Source of the DNA: Lachnospiraceae bacterium
GTDB taxonomy: Bacteria; Bacillota; Clostridia; Lachnospirales; Lachnospiraceae
Length of the DNA: 64,000 nt
NCBI GenBank assembly: GCA_910575255.1
Contig: CAJTEM010000019.1
Location: 1-64,000 of the forward strand
Direction of reading: 5' to 3'
Shown one piece after another: positions 52,709 to 62,265 of this stretch. How positions within the stretch are numbered: position 1 is the stretch's first letter; every line of letters starts with the position of its first letter. The notes beneath the pieces are model-generated. The model was not told the DNA's origin. It saw nothing but the letters and a program-made list of their open reading frames with translations, and ran no database searches. A program made the translations under genes and the position numbers.

Positions 52709-53881
52709 TTGTATTTAATAAAAAATGCGCATATCTATGCTCCGGAGGACTTGGGAGTTAAGGACGTGCTGGTTGGCGGCGGGGAGATTCTAAGGATCGC
52801 GGATCAACTTCCGGCGGAGCCGGCATATGAGATGACCGTGCTGGATGGCAGTGGCAAAATATTGATGCCGGGGCTGATTGACGCCCATGTGCACATTCTG
52901 GGAGGCGGCGGAGAGGGTGGGGCCAAAAGCCGGACGCCGGAGATTATGCTTACGGATATTACGCTGGGTGGTGTCACTACAGTAGTGGGCTGTCTGGGAA
53001 CGGACGGCTGCACCCGAACTATGACGAATCTGCTGGCAAAAGCCAGGGGACTGGAGGAGGAAGGGATTACCACTTATGTGTATACCGGCTCTTATCAGGT
53101 TCCGGTGCGGACTCTGACCGGCAGCATTATGGATGACGTCATTCTGCTGGAGAAGGTAGTGGGAACCGGGGAGATCGCTATTTCCGATCATCGGTCATCT
53201 CAGCCCACAAAGGAGGAATTTGCCCGAATTGTGGCGGATACACGGGTGGGAGGCATTCTTTCCGGCAAGGCAGGGCTGGTGAATATTCATATGGGGGATG
53301 GAGAAGAGAAGCTGTCTTTTTTGCGCTATGTTCTGAAGAATACCCAGATTCCGCCAACGAATATGCTTCCTACTCATATAAACCGCAGCCGTACGCTGAT
53401 GGAAGACGGGATTGACTATGCCGTGAGCCTGGGAGGATACATAGATCTGACAACCAGCTCGGATCCGGAGTTCCTGGAGCCGGATGAAGTGAAGGCCAGT
53501 ACCGGGCTTAAGATGGCACTGGAGGCAGGGGTGCCAAAAGAACAGGTAACGTTTTCCTCAGACGGGCAGGGAAGCCTGCCGGTTTTCTGCCCGGACGGTA
53601 CGTTAAAAGGGCTGGGAGTGGGGAAGGTAACCTCTCTGTACCGGGAGATGAGAGACGCGGTGCTGACGGACGGCGTGGAGCTTTCCCTGGCGATCCGGAC
53701 GGTGACGGCCAATCCGGCGGCGCTTTTGAAGCTTTCCCGCAAGGGAAGGGTTGCCGAGGCAGCAGACGCGGATCTGGTGATGTCGGATGAGAAGAGCCTG
53801 GCTATTGACATGGTCATGGCAAAGGGAACGGTGATGGTTTCAGGCGGACAGGCTGTGGTAAAGGGTACCTTTGAGGGGTGA
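52709..53881 (+). CDS. iadA: Isoaspartyl dipeptidase (beta-aspartyl peptidase)
   Basis: A zinc amidohydrolase of 390 residues that hydrolyses beta-aspartyl dipeptides from damaged proteins. Visible motifs: PGLIDAHVHILGGGGEGG (HxH), the conserved tyrosine in TTYVYTGSYQVP, HMGDG, LPTHINR and FSSDGQGSLP (catalytic Asp). The start is TTG with GGAGGAGGG upstream. It is followed by a YfcC-type carrier, a pairing often seen in anaerobes and suggesting uptake of a substrate or removal of aspartate. Confidence 0.95.
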   Translation: MYLIKNAHIYAPEDLGVKDVLVGGGEILRIADQLPAEPAYEMTVLDGSGKILMPGLIDAHVHILGGGGEGGAKSRTPEIMLTDITLGGVTTVVGCLGTDGCTRTMTNLLAKARGLEEEGITTYVYTGSYQVPVRTLTGSIMDDVILLEKVVGTGEIAISDHRSSQPTKEEFARIVADTRVGGILSGKAGLVNIHMGDGEEKLSFLRYVLKNTQIPPTNMLPTHINRSRTLMEDGIDYAVSLGGYIDLTTSSDPEFLEPDEVKASTGLKMALEAGVPKEQVTFSSDGQGSLPVFCPDGTLKGLGVGKVTSLYREMRDAVLTDGVELSLAIRTVTANPAALLKLSRKGRVAEAADADLVMSDEKSLAIDMVMAKGTVMVSGGQAVVKGTFEG

Positions 53882-53989
53882 AGAGAGCCAGAACTTTGGT
53901 AAGGCAGGAGAAGAAAGCAGAGGGAAGGGCAGAGAAAGAAAAGCGGGAAAAGGAAGCAGAGAAAGAAAAATAAGGAGACGGAAAATACC

Positions 53990-55501
53990 ATGGAAAAGAA
54001 AAAACAGATTCAGATGCCGCATACGTATATTATCATCTTTGGTGTGATCTTGCTGGCAGCGCTTCTGACGGTATTTGTACCACTGGGGAAATATGAGACC
54101 CGGGAGATTACCTATATGATGAACGGGGAGGAGAAGACCCGGACGGTTCTGGATCCGGAGAGCTTTGAATATGTGCTGGATGAAAGCGGCAACCGGGTGA
54201 CAAAGATTGCGCCTTTGTTTGGTACAGAGGATTTTGGCGGACAGGGAATACTGAACTATGTGTTCGAGGGACTGACGACCGGGGATAAGAATGGTACGGC
54301 TGTCGGTATTATTGCCTTTATTCTGGTGGTAGGCGGCGCGTTTGGTGTGGTGCTGCGCACGGGCGCCGTGGAAAGCGGAATTATGAGAGTCATTGATCTG
54401 ACGAACGGAAAGGAGATTTTGCTGATCCCGATTCTGATTACCCTGTTTTCTCTGGGCGGAGCAGTGTTCGGCATGGGTGAGGAGGCGATTCCTTTCGTGA
54501 TGATTCTGGTACCCATGTTTATTGCTATGGGATATGATGCCGTAGTGGGAATCATGTGTTCTTATGTGGCGACGCAGATCGGTTTCGGTTCCTCCTGGCA
54601 GAATCCTTTCGGGCTGGCTGTGGCACAAGGGGTGGCCGGGGTGCCAGTGATGTCAGGCGCCTGGTTCCGGATTCCCATGTGGATTTTTTTTACTGCACTG
54701 GCTGCAGTATTTACCATGCGCTATGCCAAAAAGATCAAGAAGAATCCGCAGCTGTCAGTAGCTTATGAGTCTGACGAGGCGTACCGTATGGAATTTGCAA
54801 GGAATGGCAGGGAGCTGCCTCCGTTTACTTTGGGGCATAAGCTGGTGCTTTTGACGATTGCTGCCTGTATGGCATGGACAATCTGGGGAGTTGTGGCAAA
54901 GGGATATTATATTCCGGAGATTGCCTCTCAGTTTTTTGTGATGGGGCTGGCGGCAGGAATTATCGGTGTGGCATTTCATTTGAATGATATGAAGCTTAAC
55001 GATATTCCGAAGGCCTTTGACCGGGGCGCGGCGGATCTGCTGGGGGCAGCTATGTGTGTCGGTATGGCTCAGGGGATTATCATTATTCTGGGCGGCACCA
55101 GCGCTACAAATGGTACGGTATTGAATACGATTCTGCATGGGATCAGTGAGGGAATGAAGAATTTCCCGCCAGTGATATCCGCCTGGCTGATGTACATTTT
55201 CCAGTCCGTATTCAATTTCTTCGTGGTATCCGGCTCGGGACAGGCCGCCCTGACGATGCCGGTGATGGCGCCGCTGGCAGACCTGGTAGGTGTGGAACGG
55301 CAAGTGGCTGTGGTTGCTTATCAGCTGGGAGATGCCTTTACCAACTTTATTGTGCCGACTTCCGGATGTCTTCTGGGAGCACTGGCGGCTGCCAAGCTGG
55401 ACTGGGGGAAATGGGCGAAGTTCCAGATCAGATTCCAGGCAGTGCTGTTTGTGTGTGCATCATTGGTAGTGGTGCTGGCTGTGGCGACCGGCCTTTCATA
55501 A
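53990..55501 (+). CDS. YfcC-family membrane carrier
   Basis: A 503-residue transporter with about twelve hydrophobic segments, of the YfcC/DcuC-like (C4-dicarboxylate or amino acid) group. Conserved parts include GMGEEAIPFVMILVPMF, GFGSSWQNPFGLAVAQ and VVSGSGQAALTMPVMAPLAD. The gene follows iadA by about 110 bases; a dipeptide, aspartate or arginine-type substrate is plausible but unproven. Confidence 0.92.
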   Translation: MEKKKQIQMPHTYIIIFGVILLAALLTVFVPLGKYETREITYMMNGEEKTRTVLDPESFEYVLDESGNRVTKIAPLFGTEDFGGQGILNYVFEGLTTGDKNGTAVGIIAFILVVGGAFGVVLRTGAVESGIMRVIDLTNGKEILLIPILITLFSLGGAVFGMGEEAIPFVMILVPMFIAMGYDAVVGIMCSYVATQIGFGSSWQNPFGLAVAQGVAGVPVMSGAWFRIPMWIFFTALAAVFTMRYAKKIKKNPQLSVAYESDEAYRMEFARNGRELPPFTLGHKLVLLTIAACMAWTIWGVVAKGYYIPEIASQFFVMGLAAGIIGVAFHLNDMKLNDIPKAFDRGAADLLGAAMCVGMAQGIIIILGGTSATNGTVLNTILHGISEGMKNFPPVISAWLMYIFQSVFNFFVVSGSGQAALTMPVMAPLADLVGVERQVAVVAYQLGDAFTNFIVPTSGCLLGALAAAKLDWGKWAKFQIRFQAVLFVCASLVVVLAVATGLS

Positions 55502-55569
55502 GAATGAAAGGATTCGGAGCTGTTTAGCCGGATGGCAATGCTGCAGGACGAGTTTCAGAGAGGAAAGAA

Positions 55570-57714
55570 ATGAACGGTATGGAGAAGAAAAAGGTGACAG
55601 AGAAGATAATGAAAAAAGAAGAACAGATCGAGACTGTAAAGGAGCTGACCCTGCCTCGCACGATTCATCTGGTTCCGATGGATAGGATTGCGGGCTTTGA
55701 TGTGCGTCCGGGCTTTTACGAGACGAACGGGGCTACGGCGATTCCCGGCGGAGTCAATTTTACCGTATATTCCCATGGAGCGACATCCATAGAACTGCTT
55801 CTGTTCCATCGGACAGAAGAGGAGCCTTTCGCGGTGCTGCCTTTTCCGCGGCATTACCGGATCGGGAATGTGTATTCGATGATCGTGTTTAAGCTGAATA
55901 TCGAAGAATTTGAGTATGCATACCGGGTGGACGGGCCTTATGAGCCGAAAAAAGGGCTTATTTTTGACAAGACGAAATATCTGCTGGATCCCTATGCAAA
56001 GGCAGTCACCGGACAGAGCCAGTGGGGGGATTCTTCACCGGGGGAGCAGCATTATAAAGCGAGGGTGGTAAAGGATGATTTTGACTGGGAGGATATGCGG
56101 CCGCCATTGCTTCCGATGGAAGATCTGGTGATTTATGAGCTGCATGTGCGGGGCTTCACCATGGATAAATCCTCCGGAGTTTTTCATCCCGGGACTTTTG
56201 CGGGGCTTTTGGAGAAGCTGCCTTATCTGAAGGAACTCGGAGTCAATGTGGTGGAGCTGATGCCGATCTTTGAGTTTGACGAGATGCAGGATTACCGTGA
56301 GGTGGACGGGGAAAAGCTTTATAATTACTGGGGATACAATACGGTCAGCTTTTTTGCTCCCAATACCAGCTATACGGCCAGCCGGGAATATAACCGGGAG
56401 GGCAATGAGCTGAAGCGTCTGATCCGTGAATTCAACCAGAACGGGATCGAGGTCTATCTGGATGTGGTGTTTAATCACACGGCAGAGGGCAACGAACAGG
56501 GGCCGTTTTTCTCATTCAAGGGCTTTGACAACAATATTTATTATCTTCTGACGCCGGAGGGGTATTATTACAATTTCAGCGGCTGCGGTAATACCTTAAA
56601 CTGCAACCACCCCATTGTGCATCAGATGATCCTCAACTGTCTGCGTTACTGGGTGACGACCTATCGGATCAATGGGTTTCGTTTTGATCTTGCGTCGATT
56701 CTGGGGCGCAATGAGGACGGGACCCCGATGAATAAGCCGCCGCTTCTGCAGTCTCTGGCTTTTGACCCGATTCTGGGTGATGTAAAGCTGATTGCGGAGG
56801 CCTGGGATGCTGTCGGGCTTTATCAGGTCGGATCCTTCCCCTCCTGGAACCGCTGGGCGGAGTGGAACGGGAGATACCGGGATGATATGCGCCGCTACTT
56901 AAAGGGAGATGAAGGCTTTGCCCAGGCGGCAGCCCTGCGGATCGTAGGTTCCCGGGATATCTATGAAGTGAGTACCAGGAAGAATGCTTCCGTGAATTTT
57001 ATTACCTGCCATGACGGATTTACTCTTTATGACATTTTTTCTTACAATGAGAAGCATAATGAGAAAAATGGCTGGAATAATACAGACGGAGCGAATGACA
57101 ATAACAGCTGGAACTGTGGGGTGGAGGGAGAGACGCGAGATCCGGCGGTTCTTTCCCTGCGGCGTCGGATGATCCGCAATGCTTTTACCCTGCTGATGTG
57201 CAGCCGCGGGATTCCCATGTTTCTGGCCGGGGACGAATTCTGCAATACACAATTCGGGAATAACAATGCCTACTGTCAGGATAATATTACTTCCTGGCTG
57301 GATTGGAACCTTTTTGAGAAGAATCAGGAGATGTTCCGGTTTTTCCAGGCAATGATTGCCTTCCGCAAGGAGCATCGGGTGCTGCGCACGAATATGAGCG
57401 ACGGAGCCTGCGGTTTCCCGGATGTAAGCTTTCATGGAGAAAAGCCCTGGAGGGGACAATTTGCTCAGTATGAACGGTATGTAGGGGTTATGTTTGCCGG
57501 AAAGGACGAAATGGGGAGGGCAGATATTGTCTATATTGCTTCCAATGCTTATTGGGAGAGTGTGGAAGTGCTGCTGCCGTCATTGCCGGATCGCATGCAT
57601 TGGGAGCTGGTAACGGATACCTGGGAGGAGGGGCTTCCTACGGCCAGGAGAGAAAAGGAAGCATTCCGGATTCATCCCCGGAGTGTCCGGATCCTGATTG
57701 CCAGAAATATTTGA
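55570..57714 (+). CDS. glgX: Glycogen debranching enzyme (isoamylase-type, GH13)
   Basis: A 714-residue alpha-1,6-glucosidase-type enzyme. N-terminal CBM48-like domain (TVYSHGATSIELLLF), then a GH13 barrel with DVVFNHTAEG, GFRFDLASILGR (nucleophile Asp), LIAEAWDAVG (acid/base Glu) and FITCHDGFTLYD (HD pair). The long GNTLNCNHPIV and NNSWNCGVEGE segments are typical of GlgX/isoamylase. Trims branches of glycogen or imported glucans in the cytoplasm. Single gene. Confidence 0.94.
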   Translation: MNGMEKKKVTEKIMKKEEQIETVKELTLPRTIHLVPMDRIAGFDVRPGFYETNGATAIPGGVNFTVYSHGATSIELLLFHRTEEEPFAVLPFPRHYRIGNVYSMIVFKLNIEEFEYAYRVDGPYEPKKGLIFDKTKYLLDPYAKAVTGQSQWGDSSPGEQHYKARVVKDDFDWEDMRPPLLPMEDLVIYELHVRGFTMDKSSGVFHPGTFAGLLEKLPYLKELGVNVVELMPIFEFDEMQDYREVDGEKLYNYWGYNTVSFFAPNTSYTASREYNREGNELKRLIREFNQNGIEVYLDVVFNHTAEGNEQGPFFSFKGFDNNIYYLLTPEGYYYNFSGCGNTLNCNHPIVHQMILNCLRYWVTTYRINGFRFDLASILGRNEDGTPMNKPPLLQSLAFDPILGDVKLIAEAWDAVGLYQVGSFPSWNRWAEWNGRYRDDMRRYLKGDEGFAQAAALRIVGSRDIYEVSTRKNASVNFITCHDGFTLYDIFSYNEKHNEKNGWNNTDGANDNNSWNCGVEGETRDPAVLSLRRRMIRNAFTLLMCSRGIPMFLAGDEFCNTQFGNNNAYCQDNITSWLDWNLFEKNQEMFRFFQAMIAFRKEHRVLRTNMSDGACGFPDVSFHGEKPWRGQFAQYERYVGVMFAGKDEMGRADIVYIASNAYWESVEVLLPSLPDRMHWELVTDTWEEGLPTARREKEAFRIHPRSVRILIARNI

Positions 57715-57752
57715 CCGGCAAGTCCGGTTCCTGTAAGCAATTGTTAAGAATA

Positions 57753-57790
57753 AGGACAGATATTTTTCGTAGATGTCTGTCCTTTTTTAT
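57753..57790 (+). terminator. Terminator of glgX
   Basis: AAGGACAGA / TCTGTCCTT stem followed by TTTTTT. Confidence 0.8.
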
Positions 57791-57841
57791 GTTAGAATTT
57801 TCTGGAAGAGCTGTAAAAGGGATAAGAAAGGAACAGAATGG

Positions 57842-58675
57842 ATGAAAAGGATGACAGGAAGGATGCTTCCGATTGCCCTGATATTGGGACTTGCGGTATT
57901 TGTGGGCAGAACTACGGCCATGGCAGAACCGTCACAGGTAATCCTGATCGGAGAAGCGGCGAAAGGAGAGGATGGTATGCAGAAGGAGGAAAGCACGAGT
58001 TTTGGCGGGCAGACAAAAGAAACGGTGTCTGCCGAAGGGGGAAATAGCCTTGGGCTGGATATTGCTGCGATTGTCCCGGATGCAGAGACCCGGCAGCTGG
58101 TAGCAGTGGCTGGTTGCGGAATGGACAGCTCCGACGTGAAGGTTGCTTATTTTAAGAGGGCACAGGACGGCGTCTGGACGGAGGAATTCTGTGTATCCGG
58201 TTTTTGCGGGTATCACGGGATGGCAGTGGACAAGAAGGAAGGAGACCGTCGGACCCCAGTGGGGAACTATGGATTTGTCACGGCTTTTGGAATTCTGCCG
58301 GATCCGGGCAGCCGGATGCCGTATAAGCAGTTGGATGATGGCGATTTCTGGGTGGATGACAGCAGCAGTCCTTACTACAATCAGATGGTGAATACGAAAG
58401 AGGTTGCATGGAACTGGAATTCTGCCGAGGAGCTTATGAGGATCGCACCGGCCTACCACTATGTGCTGGCTCTGGATTACAATACCGCCGAACGCATCCC
58501 CGGCAAGGGTTCTGCGATCTTTCTTCATGGGATTGATCCGAAAAAGACGTGGACAGAGGGTTGCATTGCGATCCCGCAGGAGAGGGTAAAACAGCTGATC
58601 CAGGAGCTGGACAGCACAGCGAGGATCGTGATTATGCCGGATAACAGTGGGAATTTCGGCACCCCCGATCTCTGA
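57842..58675 (+). CDS. L,D-transpeptidase (YkuD domain) cell-wall protein
   Basis: A 277-residue protein with a signal peptide or anchor (MLPIALILGLAVFVG) and an extracellular YkuD-type catalytic domain. The active site is read from FLHGIDP and TWTEGCIAIP, which hold the catalytic histidine and cysteine. PVGNYGFVTAFG is the usual early motif. It may form 3-3 cross-links or act on spore cortex. Start MKRMTGRM has AAAGGA nine bases upstream; the longer frame runs through the glgX terminator. Confidence 0.88.
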   Translation: MKRMTGRMLPIALILGLAVFVGRTTAMAEPSQVILIGEAAKGEDGMQKEESTSFGGQTKETVSAEGGNSLGLDIAAIVPDAETRQLVAVAGCGMDSSDVKVAYFKRAQDGVWTEEFCVSGFCGYHGMAVDKKEGDRRTPVGNYGFVTAFGILPDPGSRMPYKQLDDGDFWVDDSSSPYYNQMVNTKEVAWNWNSAEELMRIAPAYHYVLALDYNTAERIPGKGSAIFLHGIDPKKTWTEGCIAIPQERVKQLIQELDSTARIVIMPDNSGNFGTPDL

Positions 58676-58685
58676 AAGAGACGAT

Positions 58686-58725
58686 AAAACTGGCTGTCAG
58701 GAAGACCTGGCAGCCAGTTTCTTTG
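58686..58725. terminator. Bidirectional hairpin between convergent genes
   Basis: AAACTGGCTG / CAGCCAGTTT stem; overlaps the last codons of the small minus-strand gene. Confidence 0.6.
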
Positions 58726-58984
58726 CAATAAAGCGAAGGGTTTCCAATTTCTTTTTCTCGTTCGGGGACATCTCGGCCGTGAGGACAGAGACCAGAAGCT
58801 CGGTTTCCGAATCCGAAAAATGGATGCCTTTCTGAGCAGCGTCAGCCTGCATGGACATAAAGGCAGGAAGAATCTGCCCCCGGGACAATCGGGTGACCTG
58901 ATCTGCAAAGGAAGTGAGATAATTCAGCTTTTCAGGCGCCATCTGTTTCAGGCGGGGATCCTGTTTCCAGCTATCTGAGGTCAT
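58697..58984 (-). CDS. Small protein of unknown function (95 aa)
   Basis: Not recognised. A soluble, charged, probably helical protein (MTSDSWKQDPRLKQMAPEK...) with no membrane segment. AAGGAG lies seven bases before the ATG. It forms a pair with the gene at 59041-59379; the phrase TSFADQVTRLSRGQILPAFM suggests amphipathic helices. A sporulation link is possible from the -10-like sequence upstream of the pair. Confidence 0.75.
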   Translation of the reverse strand: MTSDSWKQDPRLKQMAPEKLNYLTSFADQVTRLSRGQILPAFMSMQADAAQKGIHFSDSETELLVSVLTAEMSPNEKKKLETLRFIAKKLAARSS

Positions 58985-59040
58985 GAAGAAGCTCCTTTCC
59001 ATGAAATAAATACGAGAAATGAATGAGAAAATCAGCAGAC

Positions 59041-59379
59041 TTAAGGAGTCTGCATGGCCTGCAGCATAATCTGCAGGTTTTCAATCGTTTCGATCAATTC
59101 CCGCTCCCGGGAATTGGCATAGGGTTTGATTGCCTGGAGCATTTCGACCGGAGAAGCCTTGCGGTCACCGGAACTGCCAAGGCCCATGGCAGATACTTCA
59201 CTGCCAGAGAACAGATTCATGGTTCGGTTCAGCTCCTGCATTTTGATAACCATGGATAAAAAGCGCTGCATGGGCTGCTGCATATAGGGAATGGCCGCTT
59301 TTACCATCTGAAGATGGGGATCTGCAAGCAGATAGTCAAAGTCGGTAAGGCGGACATCCGTTCCTGCATCATCGTTCAT
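59041..59379 (-). CDS. Small protein of unknown function (112 aa)
   Basis: Not recognised. A helical, methionine-rich protein (LQMVKAAIPYMQQPMQRFLS, MLQAMQTP at the end) without transmembrane segments or cysteines. AAGGAG sits six bases before the ATG (MNDDAGTDVRL). It is 56 bases upstream of the other small minus-strand gene, likely in one transcript. The CATATATTA element at 59404-59412 would put transcription start about 18 bases before its start codon. Confidence 0.75.
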   Translation of the reverse strand: MNDDAGTDVRLTDFDYLLADPHLQMVKAAIPYMQQPMQRFLSMVIKMQELNRTMNLFSGSEVSAMGLGSSGDRKASPVEMLQAIKPYANSRERELIETIENLQIMLQAMQTP

Positions 59380-59403
59380 AGACGGCTCCTTTGCTTTTTG
59401 AAA

Positions 59404-59448
59404 TAATATATGCGTCATTCAAGGAAAACATACCAGCTGCATATATTA
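59404..59448. promoter_or_regulatory. Two divergent CATATATTA elements (sporulation -10-like)
   Basis: CATATATTA occurs on the minus strand (59404-59412) facing the small gene pair and on the plus strand (59440-59448) facing the 57-residue gene. Both fit the CATANNNTA form shared by sigma-E/K -10 elements. No good -35 partner is seen for either, so this is tentative. Confidence 0.35.
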
Positions 59449-59547
59449 GTTTTAGGAGGTGCCGCGAAGCGGTGCATACTTTAATGGGAATGAAATTTCA
59501 AACACGCATCAGGAGGAATCTGTGTATTTGAGAAAGGAATGACGAAA

Positions 59548-59721
59548 ATGGCAACAAGATTGATCATAGATGGCAATGCGGTGTACGAAATCGATGAGGA
59601 TTGTCAGGAATGCCTGCAAAGAAAAAACGGTTCCAGAAGCAGGAACAGACGAGCCAGATGCGTCGGGGAAGACCCGGGAAACAGAGAAGGCTCAGGAAAT
59701 GCAGGAACAAAGATGAAATAA
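59548..59721 (+). CDS. Small hypothetical protein (57 aa)
   Basis: A short protein starting MATRLIIDGNAVYEIDEDC, nine bases after AAAGGA. The first 28 residues (to about QRKN) look like a conserved compact unit with a CQEC pair; the rest is basic and of low complexity and is followed by the end of the Cys-rich gene on the other strand. Function unknown; the -10-like element upstream hints at sporulation-time expression. Confidence 0.6.
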   Translation: MATRLIIDGNAVYEIDEDCQECLQRKNGSRSRNRRARCVGEDPGNREGSGNAGTKMK

Positions 59722-59756
59722 AAAGGATGCCCCCTCGTTTGAGGGGGCGTGAACCA

Positions 59757-59999
59757 TTAGCAGAAGCCGCCGCCTCCGCAGCAGCAGAGAAGAAGGATGA
59801 TCCAGATCCAGTCACAGCCGTTTCCACAGCCAAAGTTGAAGCAGCTATTATGTTCACATCCGCATCCGCATCCATTGTTGCCGCCTCCGCAGCAGCAGCA
59901 CAGAATCAGAATCAGCCAGATAATATTGCCTCCGGTTCCTCCCGCGTTACAATTGCAGTTGCAGTCACAGCCGCAGTTTGTTGCTGCTAAATCGCTCAT
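59757..59999 (-). CDS. High-cysteine, glycine-rich small protein (chorion-class type)
   Basis: An 80-residue protein with about 22 cysteines and many glycines, built of two similar halves: a hydrophobic patch (IIWLILILCCCCGGG and WIWIILLLCCCGGGG) and a CxC-rich stretch (NCGCDCNCNCN, GCGCGCEHN). Similar proteins in Clostridia are annotated as chorion-class high-cysteine proteins. A heavily cross-linked spore-surface part is a reasonable guess. GGAGG lies seven bases before the ATG and a sigma-K-like promoter lies upstream. Confidence 0.8.
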   Translation of the reverse strand: MSDLAATNCGCDCNCNCNAGGTGGNIIWLILILCCCCGGGNNGCGCGCEHNSCFNFGCGNGCDWIWIILLLCCCGGGGFC

Positions 60000-60028
60000 A
60001 CCAATTCCTCCAATAATTATTTACAATT

Positions 60029-60056
60029 CATCATATGTCGGTCGGCATGTCACAGT
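60029..60056 (-). promoter_or_regulatory. Sigma-K-like promoter of the high-cysteine gene
   Basis: Minus strand AAAC with the AC at 60055-60056, 17 bases, CATATGATG (60029-60037), one base from CATANNNTA. About 30 bases before the start codon. Confidence 0.5.
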
Positions 60057-60284
60057 TTCCGGTTTTTTGTAAAGTTTTCAAAAAAACAATCCTGATTTTC
60101 TTTGTCGAAGCGTACTGCGGCCCGGAAAAAAGCATAGAGGGAGTAAATTGTAACAGACTGCCAAAAAAACGGGGATAATTTAAAGAAAAATTTAATACCT
60201 TTTTTGGCAAAGTATGTTATACTCATATAGGTATGCAGATAAACCAAAATCAGAAAGATTTTATATAGAGAACAGGTGGGACTT

Positions 60285-62213
60285 ATGAGCAGGTATGATG
60301 AAGAACGGGTATACGGGGGCAGCCGCTCCCGGGCAAAAGGCAGTTCCAGAGGAAGGAACGGCTCCTCTTTAAGGAGCGAGGCAGCAAGAGGCGGCAGCGG
60401 ACGGGGAAGTTCTCACAGCAGTTCTTCCAGAAACTCGTCCCACAAAGCAGCGCAAAGAGGGGGAACGGGAAAAAACAGTGCCAGAGGCACATCTCCCAGG
60501 AGCGGAAGCGGTCACAGACGGGGACATAAAAAACCGGGAACGGACTTCAGAAAGCTTGCTGCCGGAGGGGTACTGCTGATTGCGGCGATTACCCTGATTG
60601 TATTCCTGATGAAGGGAATGGGAGACAGGCAGCCCGCAGAAACAGAGACAGAGAGTTCCTCGGTTCCAGAGACGGAGCTGCAAAAGGAGGTCATGGTAGA
60701 CGGGATCAATATCACCGGAATGTCGAGAGAACAGGCGAGGGAAGCCATTCTGGAGAATTATCCGTGGAATATGAAGGTGACCTGGCAGGATGATACCTAT
60801 GAGGTGGCGGATCTGATGGCAGGAAAGGTGGACGGGCTTCTGACAGAGATCTATTCCGGCGGGGCGAAGGAAAAATATTCTCTGGATACGGATGGTCTGG
60901 AGGAGAAGGCAAAAGAGGAAGCGGCAAAGGTTGCTTCTCAATGGGATAAGGCGGCGAAGAACGGCTCGATTTCCAGCTATGATAAGGATAATGATAAATT
61001 CTTATTTACCGGGGCGGAGAAAGGGCAGGCATTGGACCAGGAGAAGTTGGTTTCGGACATTCTGGCAGCCTTGAAGCGTAAGGATTTTGATGCCGAGCTG
61101 ACGGCATCGATGAATGTGGTGGAGCCGGAGTTCAGCGAGGAGACAGCAAAGGAGAAGTATAAGACGATCTCCAGCTTTACGACAAAGACAACTTCCAACA
61201 GCAAGAGAAACACCAACGTAAAGCTCTCCGCGGAGGCAATCAATGGTACGATTCTGCAGCCAGGAGAGGAATTTTCCTTTAATGATACAGTCGGACAGCG
61301 GACAGAGGCCAAGGGATATAAGGGAGCAGCCGCTTACAACAACGGAGAAGTGGTAGAGGAGATCGGAGGCGGAGTCTGTCAGACCTCGTCCACCCTGTAT
61401 AATGCGGTGCTGAAGGCGGGGCTGAAGACAACCAAACGTCAGTCTCATACCTATGAGCCGTCTTATGTGACACCGGGAACCGATGCCACAGTCAGCTGGA
61501 ACGGACCGGATTACCGGTTTGTCAACAATTCCAGCGCGGCAATCGGAATCCGCGCCAGGTATTCGGATCAGACGGTCACCGTGTCGATCTACGGAGTGCC
61601 GGTTTTGGAGGAGGGTGTGACCTATGCCCTGAAATCCAAGAAGCTTAAGGACATTGATCCGCCGGCGCCTACGTATGAGGAGGATCCGACACTGGAGCTG
61701 GGTGTGGAGAAGGTAAAGAGCGCCGGCAGCAAGGGGAGCTACTGGGAAACCCGCCTGGAGATCAAAAAAGGGGACGAGGTGATCAGCCAGGAGGTGGATC
61801 ATGTAGTGACCTACCGTGGGCATGCGCCTGTGGTTCTGCGGAACACATCGGGAAGTGTGGTGGCGCCCGAGTCTTTGCCGGAGGAGAGTACGGTGAATCC
61901 GAGCGAACCCTCTGTCGCACCGGAGGGGGCCGGAGACGGATTCTCTTCGCCTGCGGGAACCGGAAGCAATCCGTCAGGAGGCTCCGGCGCTTCGGGAGGC
62001 GGTCCCGGAGCCGGAGGATCGAATAATACGGGGAATACCGGCAATTCCGTAGGCGAGGCACCAGGAGGCGGTAGCACGGCACAGCCGGCGCCGACTACGG
62101 AGGCAGTGACACAGCCGACGACAGCGGCGATTCAGCCGGCGCCGGGAACGGCAGAGCCGCCCTCCCAGCAGGGAAACGTTCCGCCGATGATTGCACCGAT
62201 GCCGGGGAACTGA
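60285..62213 (+). CDS. VanW-family protein with peptidoglycan-binding-like domain
   Basis: A 642-residue membrane-anchored protein. Residues 1-85 are Ser/Arg/Gly-rich and disordered, followed by a hydrophobic anchor (LAAGGVLLIAAITLIVFL). An extracellular region of the PG_binding_4 type and a VanW domain follow (ILQPGEEFSFNDTVGQRT, GGGVCQTSSTLYNAVLKAG, RQSHTYEPSYV). The last 110 residues are a Pro/Gly/Thr-rich tail that may cross the wall. VanW is linked to vancomycin clusters but its reaction is unknown and most copies are not resistance genes. Start MSRYDEERV chosen because AGGTGGG lies four bases before it. Confidence 0.9.
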   Translation: MSRYDEERVYGGSRSRAKGSSRGRNGSSLRSEAARGGSGRGSSHSSSSRNSSHKAAQRGGTGKNSARGTSPRSGSGHRRGHKKPGTDFRKLAAGGVLLIAAITLIVFLMKGMGDRQPAETETESSSVPETELQKEVMVDGINITGMSREQAREAILENYPWNMKVTWQDDTYEVADLMAGKVDGLLTEIYSGGAKEKYSLDTDGLEEKAKEEAAKVASQWDKAAKNGSISSYDKDNDKFLFTGAEKGQALDQEKLVSDILAALKRKDFDAELTASMNVVEPEFSEETAKEKYKTISSFTTKTTSNSKRNTNVKLSAEAINGTILQPGEEFSFNDTVGQRTEAKGYKGAAAYNNGEVVEEIGGGVCQTSSTLYNAVLKAGLKTTKRQSHTYEPSYVTPGTDATVSWNGPDYRFVNNSSAAIGIRARYSDQTVTVSIYGVPVLEEGVTYALKSKKLKDIDPPAPTYEEDPTLELGVEKVKSAGSKGSYWETRLEIKKGDEVISQEVDHVVTYRGHAPVVLRNTSGSVVAPESLPEESTVNPSEPSVAPEGAGDGFSSPAGTGSNPSGGSGASGGGPGAGGSNNTGNTGNSVGEAPGGGSTAQPAPTTEAVTQPTTAAIQPAPGTAEPPSQQGNVPPMIAPMPGN

Positions 62214-62265
62214 AGCTTTTCACAGAACTGATATCCGCCAGTCTGTAGAAACTATCCCTTTGAAA

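Noticed and set aside
60285-62213. VanW gene as evidence of vancomycin resistance
   Set aside because: No vanH, vanA/B or vanX genes are nearby; most VanW proteins in Clostridia are unrelated to resistance.
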